From positions 1 through 36,637 of the forward strand of contig NZ_JAFFZM010000039.1 of assembly GCF_017676345.1 (NCBI RefSeq): a stretch of 36,637 nucleotides of DNA, read 5' to 3'. A program made the position numbers and the translations under genes. The DNA is from Streptomyces smyrnaeus (lineage in GTDB: Bacteria; Actinomycetota; Actinomycetes; Streptomycetales; Streptomycetaceae). Below, piece after piece: positions 1 through 7,362 of this stretch. The notes under the pieces are model-generated. The model had not been told where the DNA came from. It was given only the letters and a program-made list of their open reading frames with translations, and made no database searches. Positions within the stretch are counted from its first letter, which is position 1; each line of letters opens with the position of its first letter.

Positions 1-1352
1 CGGCGGACAAAACGAACGGGCGGCCGGCCCCTACGGAGGCTCACCGCCGGGCGCAGGCCCGCGAGACGGGCGAGCACCAGGGCGACGCCCACTGCCGCGC
101 CCGCCGAGATGAGGCCCCCGGCGAGGAAGCCGATGCGGGGGCCGAAGGAGTCGGTGATCCAGCCCATGATGGGCCCGCCGATGGGGGTGCCGCCGACGAA
201 GACCATCATGAACAGGCTCATCACCCGGCCCCGCATCGCCGGGTCGGAGGCCAGCTGGACGCTGGAGTTCGCCGTGACGTTGAACGTCAGGCCCGCCAGC
301 CCGATCGGCGCCATGAGCGCGGCGAACAGCCAGTACGAGGGCGAGAGGGCGGCGAAGATCTCCAGTACGCCGAAGACCAGCGCGGCGCCGACCATCAGCC
401 GCATCCGCGATTGGCCGCGGCGTGCCGCCAGCAGTGCCCCGGCCACGGAACCGACGGCCATCAGGAAGTTGAGGGTGCCGTAGGTGCCGGCGCCCGCGTG
501 GAAGACGTCACTGGTGAACGCCGTGAGCCAGATGGGGAAGTTGAAGCCGAAGGTGCCGATGAAGCCGACCAGCACGATCGGCCACAGCAGTTCGGGGTGT
601 TCGCGCACATAGCGCAGTCCCTCGCGCAGCTGGCCCTTGCCCCGTTCCACCCGCTTGCTGGTGTGCAGTTCGGAGGGGCGCATCAGCAGCAGGCCGATGA
701 GGGGCGCGCCGAAGGACAGGCCGTTGATCAGGAACGCCCAGCCGCCGCCGACCGCGGAGATCAGCACGCCGGCGACGGCCGGGCCGACCAGCCGGGCGCT
801 CTGGAAGTTCGCGGAGTTGAGCGAGACGGCGTTGCGTATCTGACCCGGGCCGACCATCTCGGAGACAAAGGTCTGCCGGGTCGGGTTGTCGACGACGGTG
901 GCCAGGCCGAGAGCGAAGGCGAGCGCGTAGACGTGCGCGACCTGCACGTTTCCGCTCAGGGTGAGCGCGGCGAGCACCAGGCCGATGACGCCCATGGTCG
1001 ACTGGGTGACGAAGAGCAGCTTGCGCTTGGAGCAGCGGTCGGCGATGACGCCGCCGTAGAGCCCGAACAGCAGCATGGGGAGGAACTGGAGGGCCGTGGT
1101 GATGCCGACGGCGGTGGAGGAGCCGGTGAGGCTGTGCACCAGCCAGTCCTGGGCGATGCGCTGCATCCAGGTGCCGGTGTTGGAGACGACCTGGCCCATC
1201 GCGAAGAGGCGGTAGTTGCGGATCCTCAGGGAGCTGAACATCGAGGGCTTCGCGGTGGTGGTCGCGCGGGGCCCGGCGCCCTGGTCGTGCGGTTCGTTGT
1301 CGTCGGCTGCGGATGGTGCGGGTGCGGAGTCTGCTCCGTGGCCCGTACTCAA
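1..1352 (-). CDS. MFS drug exporter, C-terminus cut by window edge
   Basis: Inner-membrane major facilitator superfamily transporter of the MFS_3 type (proton-coupled export of small hydrophobic compounds). Reading the minus strand gives about 450 residues with alternating hydrophobic helices, an early NYRLFAMGQVVSNTGTWMQR segment and the loop GGVIADRCSKRKLL, which is the conserved motif between helices 2 and 3. The start chosen is TTG at 1352 because AGGAGG lies about 10 nt upstream, and no better ATG or GTG precedes the first helix. The frame stays open to base 1, so the last residues are outside the window. It begins 33 nt after the MarR gene on the same strand and is probably co-transcribed with it, the usual MarR-efflux arrangement. 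The substrate cannot be told from the sequence. Confidence 0.85.
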   Translation of the reverse strand, partial: MSTGHGADSAPAPSAADDNEPHDQGAGPRATTTAKPSMFSSLRIRNYRLFAMGQVVSNTGTWMQRIAQDWLVHSLTGSSTAVGITTALQFLPMLLFGLYGGVIADRCSKRKLLFVTQSTMGVIGLVLAALTLSGNVQVAHVYALAFALGLATVVDNPTRQTFVSEMVGPGQIRNAVSLNSANFQSARLVGPAVAGVLISAVGGGWAFLINGLSFGAPLIGLLLMRPSELHTSKRVERGKGQLREGLRYVREHPELLWPIVLVGFIGTFGFNFPIWLTAFTSDVFHAGAGTYGTLNFLMAVGSVAGALLAARRGQSRMRLMVGAALVFGVLEIFAALSPSYWLFAALMAPIGLAGLTFNVTANSSVQLASDPAMRGRVMSLFMMVFVGGTPIGGPIMGWITDSFGPRIGFLAGGLISAGAAVGVALVLARLAGLRPAVSLRRGRPPVRFVR

Positions 1353-1385
1353 AGCGGCGTCGCCTCCTGTTCTGGGTCGTGCTCC

Positions 1386-1946
1386 TTACAGATGTGCCAG
1401 CTTCTCCAGCACCGGCGCGGCGGCACGCAGCGTCGCCCGGTCGTCCTCGTCGAGTTCCTGGACCAGCTCGGTCAGCCAGGCGTTCCGCTTGGCACGGGCT
1501 GCGGCCAGCATGGATTCGGCCTGTTCGGTCTGGGTGACCACCTTCTGCCGGCGGTCCTCGGGGTGTGCGTCCAGCCGGACCAGCCCCTTGGCCTCCAGCA
1601 TGGCGACGATGCGCGTCATCGACGGCGGCTGCACATGCTCCTTGCGGGCCAGCTCGCTGGGGGTGGCGGAGCCGCAGCGGGCGAGGGTGCCGAGCACGGA
1701 CATCTCCGTGGGGCTCAGCGACTCGTCGACGCGCTGGTGCTTCAGCCGCCGGGAGAGGCGCATCACCGCGGCACGGATCGCGTTGACGGCTTCCTTGTCG
1801 AGCTCGGCGAGGTCCGGTTCCTGGTCGTCTCCGCCGGTCGCGGCGACCTCGTCGACCTGTTCGAGGCGGTCGAGTCCGGCGAGCTGGTCGAGCGCACCCG
1901 GTGGAGGCCCGTCCGCGAAGCGCGGAGCGGGGAGCTGTTCCGACAT
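1386..1946 (-). CDS. MarR-family transcriptional regulator
   Basis: Winged-helix DNA-binding regulator of 186 residues that would repress itself and the efflux gene downstream until a ligand binds. After an acidic N-terminal tail of about 45 residues there is a dimerisation helix (EAVNAIRAAVMRLSRRLKHQ), the recognition region SPTEMSVLGTLARCGSATPSELA with the helix QPPSMTRIVAMLEAKGLV, and the wing HPEDRRQKVVTQT, all classical MarR landmarks. ATG at 1946 is preceded by AAGGA. A TAGGCT hexamer ends 7 nt before the ATG, so transcription may start at or next to the start codon. An inverted repeat at 1950-1979 overlaps this promoter and is the likely operator. The N-terminal tail is longer than in most MarR proteins, and its role is unknown. 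Confidence 0.9.
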   Translation of the reverse strand: MSEQLPAPRFADGPPPGALDQLAGLDRLEQVDEVAATGGDDQEPDLAELDKEAVNAIRAAVMRLSRRLKHQRVDESLSPTEMSVLGTLARCGSATPSELARKEHVQPPSMTRIVAMLEAKGLVRLDAHPEDRRQKVVTQTEQAESMLAAARAKRNAWLTELVQELDEDDRATLRAAAPVLEKLAHL

Positions 1947-1949
1947 AGT

Positions 1950-1979
1950 CCTTAGCCTATCTCATTACCCGGCCTAAGG
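1950..1979. promoter_or_regulatory. Candidate MarR operator (inverted repeat)
   Basis: The arms CCTTAG (1950-1955) and CTAAGG (1974-1979) form an exact 6-bp inverted repeat; the flanking bases CC and GGC extend it imperfectly. It lies directly upstream of the MarR start codon and overlaps the presumed -10 TAGGCT, where an autorepressor would bind. The link to this regulator is inferred from position only. Confidence 0.5.
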
Positions 1980-2003
1980 AAAACGAGGTTTACAGCGCAG
2001 GGG

Positions 2004-2021
2004 CTCACACGTACGAGTGAG
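2004..2021. promoter_or_regulatory. Near-perfect 18-bp palindrome
   Basis: CTCACACGTACGAGTGAG is symmetric around CGTACG apart from one mismatched base pair. It lies in the 127-bp space between the divergent MarR and ribbon-helix-helix genes, 53 bp before the latter's start. It looks like a dimer-binding operator. Which protein binds it is not shown by the sequence. Confidence 0.45.
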
Positions 2022-2073
2022 ACGGAACACATTCGCCGGACAGCGGCCGGGGTGGGTTCGCGACCGTTGTCGT

Positions 2074-2325
2074 ATGAACAGCCTGACTCCGCCGTGCGAC
2101 GACGACCATCGTGAGCAGCCCGAGTCGCAGGTGCTCAGCCTGCGTATAGAGGCCGCCCTCTTCGAGCGGCTGAACGGCCATGCCGCAAAACGCGGAATGA
2201 GCGTCCAGGACTATGTGGTCCGGACGCTCGTTCGCGACGACTTCGACGAACGCTTCAAGGCGTCCGTCGAGCGGACCGAGCGGTTCTACGGCCACTCGGC
2301 CCGCAGCGCGGGGGGCCTCGCCTGA
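2074..2325 (+). CDS. Small ribbon-helix-helix (Arc/CopG-like) protein
   Basis: An 83-residue protein. After a polar N-terminus of about 18 residues, SQVLSLRIEAALFERLNGHA followed by KRGMSVQDYVVRTLVRD has the strand-helix-helix pattern of Arc/MetJ/CopG DNA-binding dimers: alternating residues in the strand, then two amphipathic helices separated by RGMS. ATG at 2074 is preferred over an upstream in-frame start at 2017 because the extra residues carry no domain and the nearer ATG begins just before the fold. No toxin-like gene adjoins it, so it is more likely a lone regulator than an antitoxin. The palindrome at 2004-2021 is a candidate site for it. It ends only 9 nt before the end of the convergent permease gene. 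Confidence 0.7.
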   Translation: MNSLTPPCDDDHREQPESQVLSLRIEAALFERLNGHAAKRGMSVQDYVVRTLVRDDFDERFKASVERTERFYGHSARSAGGLA

Positions 2326-2334
2326 GGCCCGGCC

Positions 2335-3813
2335 TCATCCGACGCCGAACGCCTGCTCGATCGGATCCAGCAGGAAGTAGACGAGGAAGCACAGCCCGAC
2401 CGCGTTCAGCAGCCAGGGAATCTCCCGCGCCCGGCCGACCGCGATCCGCAGCACGATGAAGGCGATCACGCCCAGGCCGATGCCGTTGGTGATGCTGTAG
2501 GTGAACGGCATCGAGATGATGGTGAGGAAGGCCGGGATGGCGACGGTGGAGTCGCCCCAGTCGATGTCCCGCACGTTCGACGCCATGATCAGGAAGCCGA
2601 CGATCAGCAGCGCGGGGGTCGCCGCCTGCGAGGGCACGACCTTCGCGAGGGGGGTGAAGACCAGCGCGAGCAGGAAGAGCCCGCCGGTCAGCACATTGGC
2701 CAGACCGGTGCGGGCGCCCTCGCCGACACCGGCGGTGGATTCCACGAAGCAGGTGTTGGCCGAGCAGGAGCCGGCACCGCCGGCTGCCACCCCGACACCG
2801 TCCATGAACAGGATGCGGCCCATCCGCGGCAGCTGACCGTGCGCCCGGTCGTCGGCGAGCCCGCTCTCCTCACCGACGCCGATGATGGTGCCCATCGCGT
2901 CGAAGAAGCCCGACAGCAGCACCGTGAAGACGAACAGGCAGCCGGTCAGCCACCCCACCTCCTGGAAGCCGCCGAACAGGCTGATCTCGCCGATCAGCCC
3001 GAAGTCCGGGCTGCCCACCACCGAGTCCGGCAGCTCGGGCACCGACAGCCCCCAGGCCGCGTCGGGGATCTCGGCCACGGCGTTGATCACGATGGCGACG
3101 ACGGCCATCACCACGATGCCGATGAGGATGGCGCCCCGGGTCCTGCGCACCAGCAGCACGTACATCAGGACCAGCCCGAGCACGAACACCAGTACGGGCC
3201 AGCCCTGGAGCTTGCCGTCCACGCCCAGCCCGAGCGGAACGCTGGTGTGCGCCTTGTCCGGGTTGCGGGTGACGAAGCCGGAGTCGACCAGACCGATCAG
3301 CGAGATGAACAGCCCGATACCGATGGCGATGGAGCGCCGCAGCCCGTTGGGGATGGCGTCCATCACCTTCTGCCGCAGACCGGAGGCGACCAGGATCATC
3401 AGCACGATCCCCGCGAGCACCACCATGCCCATGGCGTCGGGCCAGCTCATCTTGGGCGCGAGCTGCAGCGCGACGACGGCGTTGATGCCCAGGCCCGCGG
3501 CGAGCGCGATGGGCACATTGCCGATGACGCCCATCAGCAGGGTGGTGAGCCCCGCCATCAGCGCGGTCGCCGTCACCAGCTGACCGTTGTCGAGGTGCTG
3601 GTGGTACTTGTCCTCGCCCGCCCCGAGGATGATCGGGTTCAGCACGATGATGTACGCCATCGCGAAGAAGGTGGCGAGTCCGCCGCGCATCTCACGGCCC
3701 ACGGTCGAGCCGCGCTCCGAGATCTGGAAGAAGCGGTCCAGTGCGGACGGGGAAGCGGGCGGGGTCCCCTGCGGGGCTCCCTCGGAATCGACCGGGCTGG
3801 CCGAAGCGGACAT
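2335..3813 (-). CDS. NCS2-family purine permease (AzgA-like)
   Basis: Inner-membrane proton symporter of 492 residues in the AzgA/GhxP branch of the NCS2 family, whose members import hypoxanthine, guanine or adenine. Visible landmarks are the N-terminal ALDRFFQISERGSTVGREMRGGLATFFAMAYIIVLNP, the helix segment GLGINAVVALQL, the conserved LLSGFFDAMGTIIGVGEESG and FVESTAGVGEGARTGL that line the substrate site in this group, and about 12 to 14 hydrophobic helices. ATG at 3813 is chosen because the conserved family N-terminus starts shortly after it; the longer open frame upstream encodes leader sequence. Its leader includes a hairpin followed by seven T residues (3912-3940), which may attenuate transcription. 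Purine specificity is inferred from family; the exact base cannot be told. Confidence 0.88.
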   Translation of the reverse strand: MSASASPVDSEGAPQGTPPASPSALDRFFQISERGSTVGREMRGGLATFFAMAYIIVLNPIILGAGEDKYHQHLDNGQLVTATALMAGLTTLLMGVIGNVPIALAAGLGINAVVALQLAPKMSWPDAMGMVVLAGIVLMILVASGLRQKVMDAIPNGLRRSIAIGIGLFISLIGLVDSGFVTRNPDKAHTSVPLGLGVDGKLQGWPVLVFVLGLVLMYVLLVRRTRGAILIGIVVMAVVAIVINAVAEIPDAAWGLSVPELPDSVVGSPDFGLIGEISLFGGFQEVGWLTGCLFVFTVLLSGFFDAMGTIIGVGEESGLADDRAHGQLPRMGRILFMDGVGVAAGGAGSCSANTCFVESTAGVGEGARTGLANVLTGGLFLLALVFTPLAKVVPSQAATPALLIVGFLIMASNVRDIDWGDSTVAIPAFLTIISMPFTYSITNGIGLGVIAFIVLRIAVGRAREIPWLLNAVGLCFLVYFLLDPIEQAFGVG

Positions 3814-3911
3814 GCGTGACCTCGGATACTGCTTCGTGCTGAGACGTTGCGGACTCAGGGCGGTTGCTGGACGGCGCTGGAGACGACCGGCTCGGTTTGT
3901 ACTATCAGACG

Positions 3912-3940
3912 AAAAAAACCGGCCACATCCAGACCGGTTC
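3912..3940 (-). terminator. Intrinsic-terminator-like hairpin in permease leader
   Basis: On the minus strand, AACCGGTC and GGCCGGTT pair as an 8-bp stem (one U-G pair) around a 7-nt loop and run straight into seven T residues. It sits about 100 nt upstream of the permease start codon and points toward it. No other minus-strand gene ends here, because the neighbour at 4049 is divergent. It is therefore either a transcription attenuator in the permease leader, or a terminator blocking stray transcription if the permease promoter lies downstream of it. Confidence 0.6.
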
Positions 3941-4048
3941 AGTATGAACAAACGAACGGGTTGATCGCCAACTCCGCCCCGCGCAGCCTGCCGCCGCCTC
4001 GCTAGGCTGGGAGCCGGGGAACAGGCGAAAGACGAGGGAGCCGCGGCG

Positions 4049-4309
4049 ATGAGCCTCATGGACAGATGGACCAACGGCGAGCGCGAGGCACCCGAGCCGC
4101 TGGAGGGCAACGTCGTCGCCACCACCGTGACCGGCACGCTGATCTGGCTGGTCCTCTTCCTGGTCCAGCTGCCCTTCTACAGCTGGTTCGCCGACAACGG
4201 CCACACCTGGTGGCTGTGGACCTGCGCCGTCGGCGCCGCCCTGGGCTGCGTGGGCATCTGGTACGTGAAGGCCAGGGACAAGGCGATCAAGCGAGCGCAG
4301 GAGGACTGA
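4049..4309 (+). CDS. DUF2530 small membrane protein
   Basis: An 86-residue protein with two membrane-spanning segments, roughly residues 22-47 (VVATTVTGTLIWLVLFLVQLPFY region) and 52-72 (WWLWTCAVGAALGCVGIWYV), and a basic C-terminal tail. The APEPLEG motif before the first helix and the WWLW...GIWY second helix resemble the actinobacterial DUF2530 family, which has no known function. ATG at 4049 has GAGGGAG 8 nt upstream; a second ATG at 4061 lacks a good site. A TAGGCT hexamer at 4003-4008 is a possible -10. It is divergent from the purine permease and lies 86 nt before the P-type ATPase, but nothing shows a functional link to either. Confidence 0.75.
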   Translation: MSLMDRWTNGEREAPEPLEGNVVATTVTGTLIWLVLFLVQLPFYSWFADNGHTWWLWTCAVGAALGCVGIWYVKARDKAIKRAQED

Positions 4310-4395
4310 ACGAGGCGCGGCGGGATCGGCCGAGCTGCGCCCGCACCCGGCGCGCACCCCCGACGAGGGCACCGGCCGCCACGTACCGTCGGAAC

Positions 4396-6789
4396 ATGAC
4401 ACAGCCCCGCGGCGGCCTCACCAGCGCCGAGGTATCCGAACGCATCGGGCGCGGCGAGGTCAACGACGTTCCGCCGCGCAACAGCCGGTCCGCTGCCGAC
4501 ATCGTGCGGGCCAACGTCTTCACCCGGTTCAACGCGATCATCGGCGCGCTGTTTCTGATCATTCTGGTCGTCGGACCGATCCAGGACGGCCTCTTCGGAT
4601 TCGTGATCATCGCCAACACCGGCATCGGCATCGTCCAGGAGCTGCGCGCGAAGCGGACCCTGGACAATCTGGCCGTCATCGGCGAGGCCCGGCCCAGGGT
4701 GCGGCGGGACGGCCGCAGCACCGAGATCCCCACCACCGGCATCGTCCTCGGCGATCTGGTGGAGCTTCGGCCCGGCGACAAGTGCGTCGTCGACGGCGAG
4801 GTCGTCGAGGCCGACGGCCTGGAGGTGGACGAGTCGCTGCTGACCGGCGAGGCCGAACCGGTCCTCAAGCGCCCCGGCGACCAGCTGATGTCCGGCAGCT
4901 TCGTGGTCGCCGGCAGCGGCGCCTTCACCGCGACCAAGGTGGGCCGCGAGGCCTACGCGGCCCAGCTCGCGGAGGAGGCCAGCCGGTTCGCCCTCGTCCA
5001 CTCGGAGCTGCGCGGCGGCATCAGCCAACTGCTGAAGTACATCACCTGGATGATGGTCCCGGCCGCGATCGGTCTGATCCTCAGCCAGCTCGTGGTCGAG
5101 AACAACGACGCCGACGAAGCGGTGCGCCGCATGGTGGCGGGCATCGTGCCGATGGTGCCGGAGGGTCTGGTGCTGCTGACCTCGGTGGCCTTCGCCATCG
5201 GCGTCATCCGGCTGGGCCGCAAGGACTGCCTCGTCCAGGAGCTGCCCGCCATCGAGGGCCTGGCCCGGGTGGACGTCGTCTGCCTGGACAAGACCGGCAC
5301 CCTGACCGAAGGCGGCATGGACGTCACCGAGGTGCGGCCGCTCGACGGGGCCCACGAGGCACGTATCGCCCAGGTGCTGCGCGCCTTCGGCACCGCCGAA
5401 CCGAACCCGAACGCCAGCCTCCAGGCGATCATCGAGGCCTACCCGCCGATGCCGGACGGCGCCGGCAGCTGGCGGACCACCGGGACCCTGCCGTTCTCCT
5501 CGGCCCGCAAATACAGCGGTGCCGCCTTCGCCGAACCGGACGGGGCGCGCAGCGCCTGGCTGCTGGGGGCGCCCGACGTGCTGCTCGCGGAGGGCGATCC
5601 GGTGCTCGCCGACGTGGAACGGCTGGACCGGGAGGGGCTGCGGGTGCTGCTGCTCGCGCGGGCGGCCGGCCCGCTCGACGGCCCTGACGGGCCCGGTCCG
5701 GACCAGGACGGCGCCGCCCGTGACGCACGGCCCGCGGCGCTGGTCGTCCTCGAACAGCGGTTGCGCCCGGACGCCGCCGAGACGCTCGGCTACTTCGCCG
5801 AGCAGAACGTCCGCGCCAAGGTGATCTCCGGCGACAACGCCGTCTCCGTGGGGGCCGTCGCCGCGAAACTGGGTCTGCCGGGCGCCGGACACCCCGTCGA
5901 CGCCCGCGAGTTGCCGGCGGCCGAGGAGGAGCGGGCCCGGCAGGTGGCCGACGGGACGGTCTTCGGCCGCGTCACCCCGCAGCAGAAGCGGGAGATGGTG
6001 GGCGCCCTCCAGTCGTCAGGGCACACCGTGGCGATGACCGGCGACGGCGTCAACGACGTGCTCGCGCTCAAGGACGCCGACATCGGCGTGTGCATGGGGT
6101 CGGGCTCCGAGGCGACCAAGGCCGTGGCGCAGATCGTGCTGCTCAACAACAGCTTCGCGACGCTGCCGTCGGTCGTCGGCGAGGGCCGCCGCGTCATCGG
6201 CAACATCGAGCGGGTCGCCACCTTGTTCCTCACCAAGACCGTGTACTCGGTGCTGCTGGCGCTGCTGGTCGTGTGCTGGCAGGTGCCCTATCCGTTCCTG
6301 CCCCGCCATCTGACCCTGCTCTCCTCGCTCACCATCGGCATCCCGGCCTTCTTCCTCGCCCTCGCGCCCAACCGGGAGCGCGCCAAGCCGCACTTCGTAC
6401 GGCGCGTGCTGCACTACGCCGTACCGTGCGGGCTCATCGCGGGCGCGGCCACCTTCGGTACCTATCTGCTGGCCCGGCGCCACTACAGCGGACCCGGCTC
6501 GCTGACCGCCGAGACCAGCGCGGCGACGCTCACCCTGTTTCTGATCGCCATGTGGGTGCTGGCCATCGTGGCACGGCCCTACACCTGGTGGCGTGTGGGG
6601 CTGGTGCTGACGATGGGGCTGGGGTTCCTCGTGGTGCTGGCCACGCCGCCGCTCCAGCACTTCTTCGCGCTGAAGCTGGCCGGTGCGGTGCTGCCGTGGA
6701 CAGCGGTGGGGGTGGCCGCCGTGGCGGGCGTCCTGCTGGAGGTGGTCTGGCGGCGGGCGGCCCGACGGCTCTCCCCGTCGTCGTCGTAG
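4396..6789 (+). CDS. CtpE-like cation-transporting P-type ATPase
   Basis: Membrane ion pump of 797 residues. The order is N-terminal cation-ATPase segment (SAEVSERIGRGEVNDVP), first membrane pair, actuator domain with TGE at 150-152, membrane helices with PEGL at 255-258, phosphorylation motif DKTGTLT with the acceptor Asp at 298, nucleotide domain with LLGAPDVLL, hinge TGDGVND at about 548-554, and C-terminal helices. The stretch RANVFTRFNAIIG and the segment VQELPAIEGLARVDVV are very close to mycobacterial CtpE, a P-ATPase linked to calcium uptake. It lacks the N-terminal CxxC metal domains of copper and zinc pumps. ATG at 4396 is 6 nt after a TACCGT hexamer, so the mRNA may be leaderless. 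Calcium as substrate is inferred from the CtpE resemblance. Confidence 0.88.
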   Translation: MTQPRGGLTSAEVSERIGRGEVNDVPPRNSRSAADIVRANVFTRFNAIIGALFLIILVVGPIQDGLFGFVIIANTGIGIVQELRAKRTLDNLAVIGEARPRVRRDGRSTEIPTTGIVLGDLVELRPGDKCVVDGEVVEADGLEVDESLLTGEAEPVLKRPGDQLMSGSFVVAGSGAFTATKVGREAYAAQLAEEASRFALVHSELRGGISQLLKYITWMMVPAAIGLILSQLVVENNDADEAVRRMVAGIVPMVPEGLVLLTSVAFAIGVIRLGRKDCLVQELPAIEGLARVDVVCLDKTGTLTEGGMDVTEVRPLDGAHEARIAQVLRAFGTAEPNPNASLQAIIEAYPPMPDGAGSWRTTGTLPFSSARKYSGAAFAEPDGARSAWLLGAPDVLLAEGDPVLADVERLDREGLRVLLLARAAGPLDGPDGPGPDQDGAARDARPAALVVLEQRLRPDAAETLGYFAEQNVRAKVISGDNAVSVGAVAAKLGLPGAGHPVDARELPAAEEERARQVADGTVFGRVTPQQKREMVGALQSSGHTVAMTGDGVNDVLALKDADIGVCMGSGSEATKAVAQIVLLNNSFATLPSVVGEGRRVIGNIERVATLFLTKTVYSVLLALLVVCWQVPYPFLPRHLTLLSSLTIGIPAFFLALAPNRERAKPHFVRRVLHYAVPCGLIAGAATFGTYLLARRHYSGPGSLTAETSAATLTLFLIAMWVLAIVARPYTWWRVGLVLTMGLGFLVVLATPPLQHFFALKLAGAVLPWTAVGVAAVAGVLLEVVWRRAARRLSPSSS

Positions 6790-6831
6790 CCTTCCGGCCC
6801 ACCCGCCGCGCCGGCGGCCCTCCGGCCGGCT

Positions 6832-7068
6832 CTACGGCGCGCTGTCCGCCAGCTGGGTACGCCCCTGGGCGCGGGCGCAGTGCGCGCAGCAGTAGTAGTG
6901 GCCCTCCGACTCCATGCCGTGCCCCAGGATGCGGCAGCCGCAGTTCTCGCACACGGGCGCCATCTTGTGGGCCGCACACTCCAGGCAGTCGAAGACGTGC
7001 ACCTGCCCCGCGGAGCGGACCTCGAAGGTGTGGGGGTAGTCGTTGTCGCAGACCTCGCAGACGGGCAT
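6832..7068 (-). CDS. Small Cys-rich metal-binding (metallothionein/treble-clef-like) protein
   Basis: A 78-residue cytosolic protein with ten cysteines, at about residues 4, 7, 28, 31, 40, 43, 45, 60, 61 and 64. They include CEVC, CLEC and CENCGC pairs, with several histidines between them (HVFDCLECAAHK, HYYCCAHC). The spacing suggests two zinc-type knuckles, and small actinobacterial proteins of this pattern are sometimes called prokaryotic metallothioneins. I cannot separate a metal store from a structural zinc ribbon. ATG at 7068 has AAGGAGA about 5 nt upstream; the longer open frame upstream is non-coding. It is convergent with the CtpE-like pump, with 42 nt between the stop codons. Confidence 0.65.
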   Translation of the reverse strand: MPVCEVCDNDYPHTFEVRSAGQVHVFDCLECAAHKMAPVCENCGCRILGHGMESEGHYYCCAHCARAQGRTQLADSAP

Positions 7069-7362
7069 GGACTCTCCTTGGATCACATGGAAACGGGTGG
7101 AAGCGGATGCCGAGCCGGTACTGGTCCGGTGCCGAGCGTGCACATCGTTACCCCGCGAGCCCCGGCCCCGACCCGGCCTCAGCCACCCGGGCGCACCCGT
7201 TGGAGGGGTGGCGCGGCGAAATTCGGGCCCGTAATTCTGAAAATTATCTCCGGGACAATTGAACTGAACCAGCGGAAAGAAAAGCCGAGTTGAAAATCTA
7301 CGCGCGATGCGGCAAGAATTCGCGGCACCGAATCCGCGGTTCCCCCCACGAGGAGAATTCAA
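7069..7362. promoter_or_regulatory. Divergent intergenic region with AT-rich promoter segment
   Basis: This 294-bp gap separates the Cys-rich gene from the lipoprotein gene. Bases about 7215-7320 are much richer in A and T than the surroundings. TTGAAA at 7290-7295 and AAGAAT at 7314-7319, 18 bp apart, form a plausible weak promoter for the lipoprotein. AGGAG at 7351-7355 is its ribosome site. No gene is visible here. Confidence 0.4.

Noticed and set aside
411..1955. 514-codon plus-strand ORF across MFS and MarR genes
   Set aside because: It lies antisense to two genes with clear family motifs, and its product is low in hydrophobic core and rich in Gly, Asp and Gln as expected for GC-rich shadows.
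3880..3960. Purine riboswitch in the permease leader
   Set aside because: I see only a terminator-like hairpin. The conserved three-way junction of guanine/adenine riboswitches is not visible, and such riboswitches are not usual in this group.
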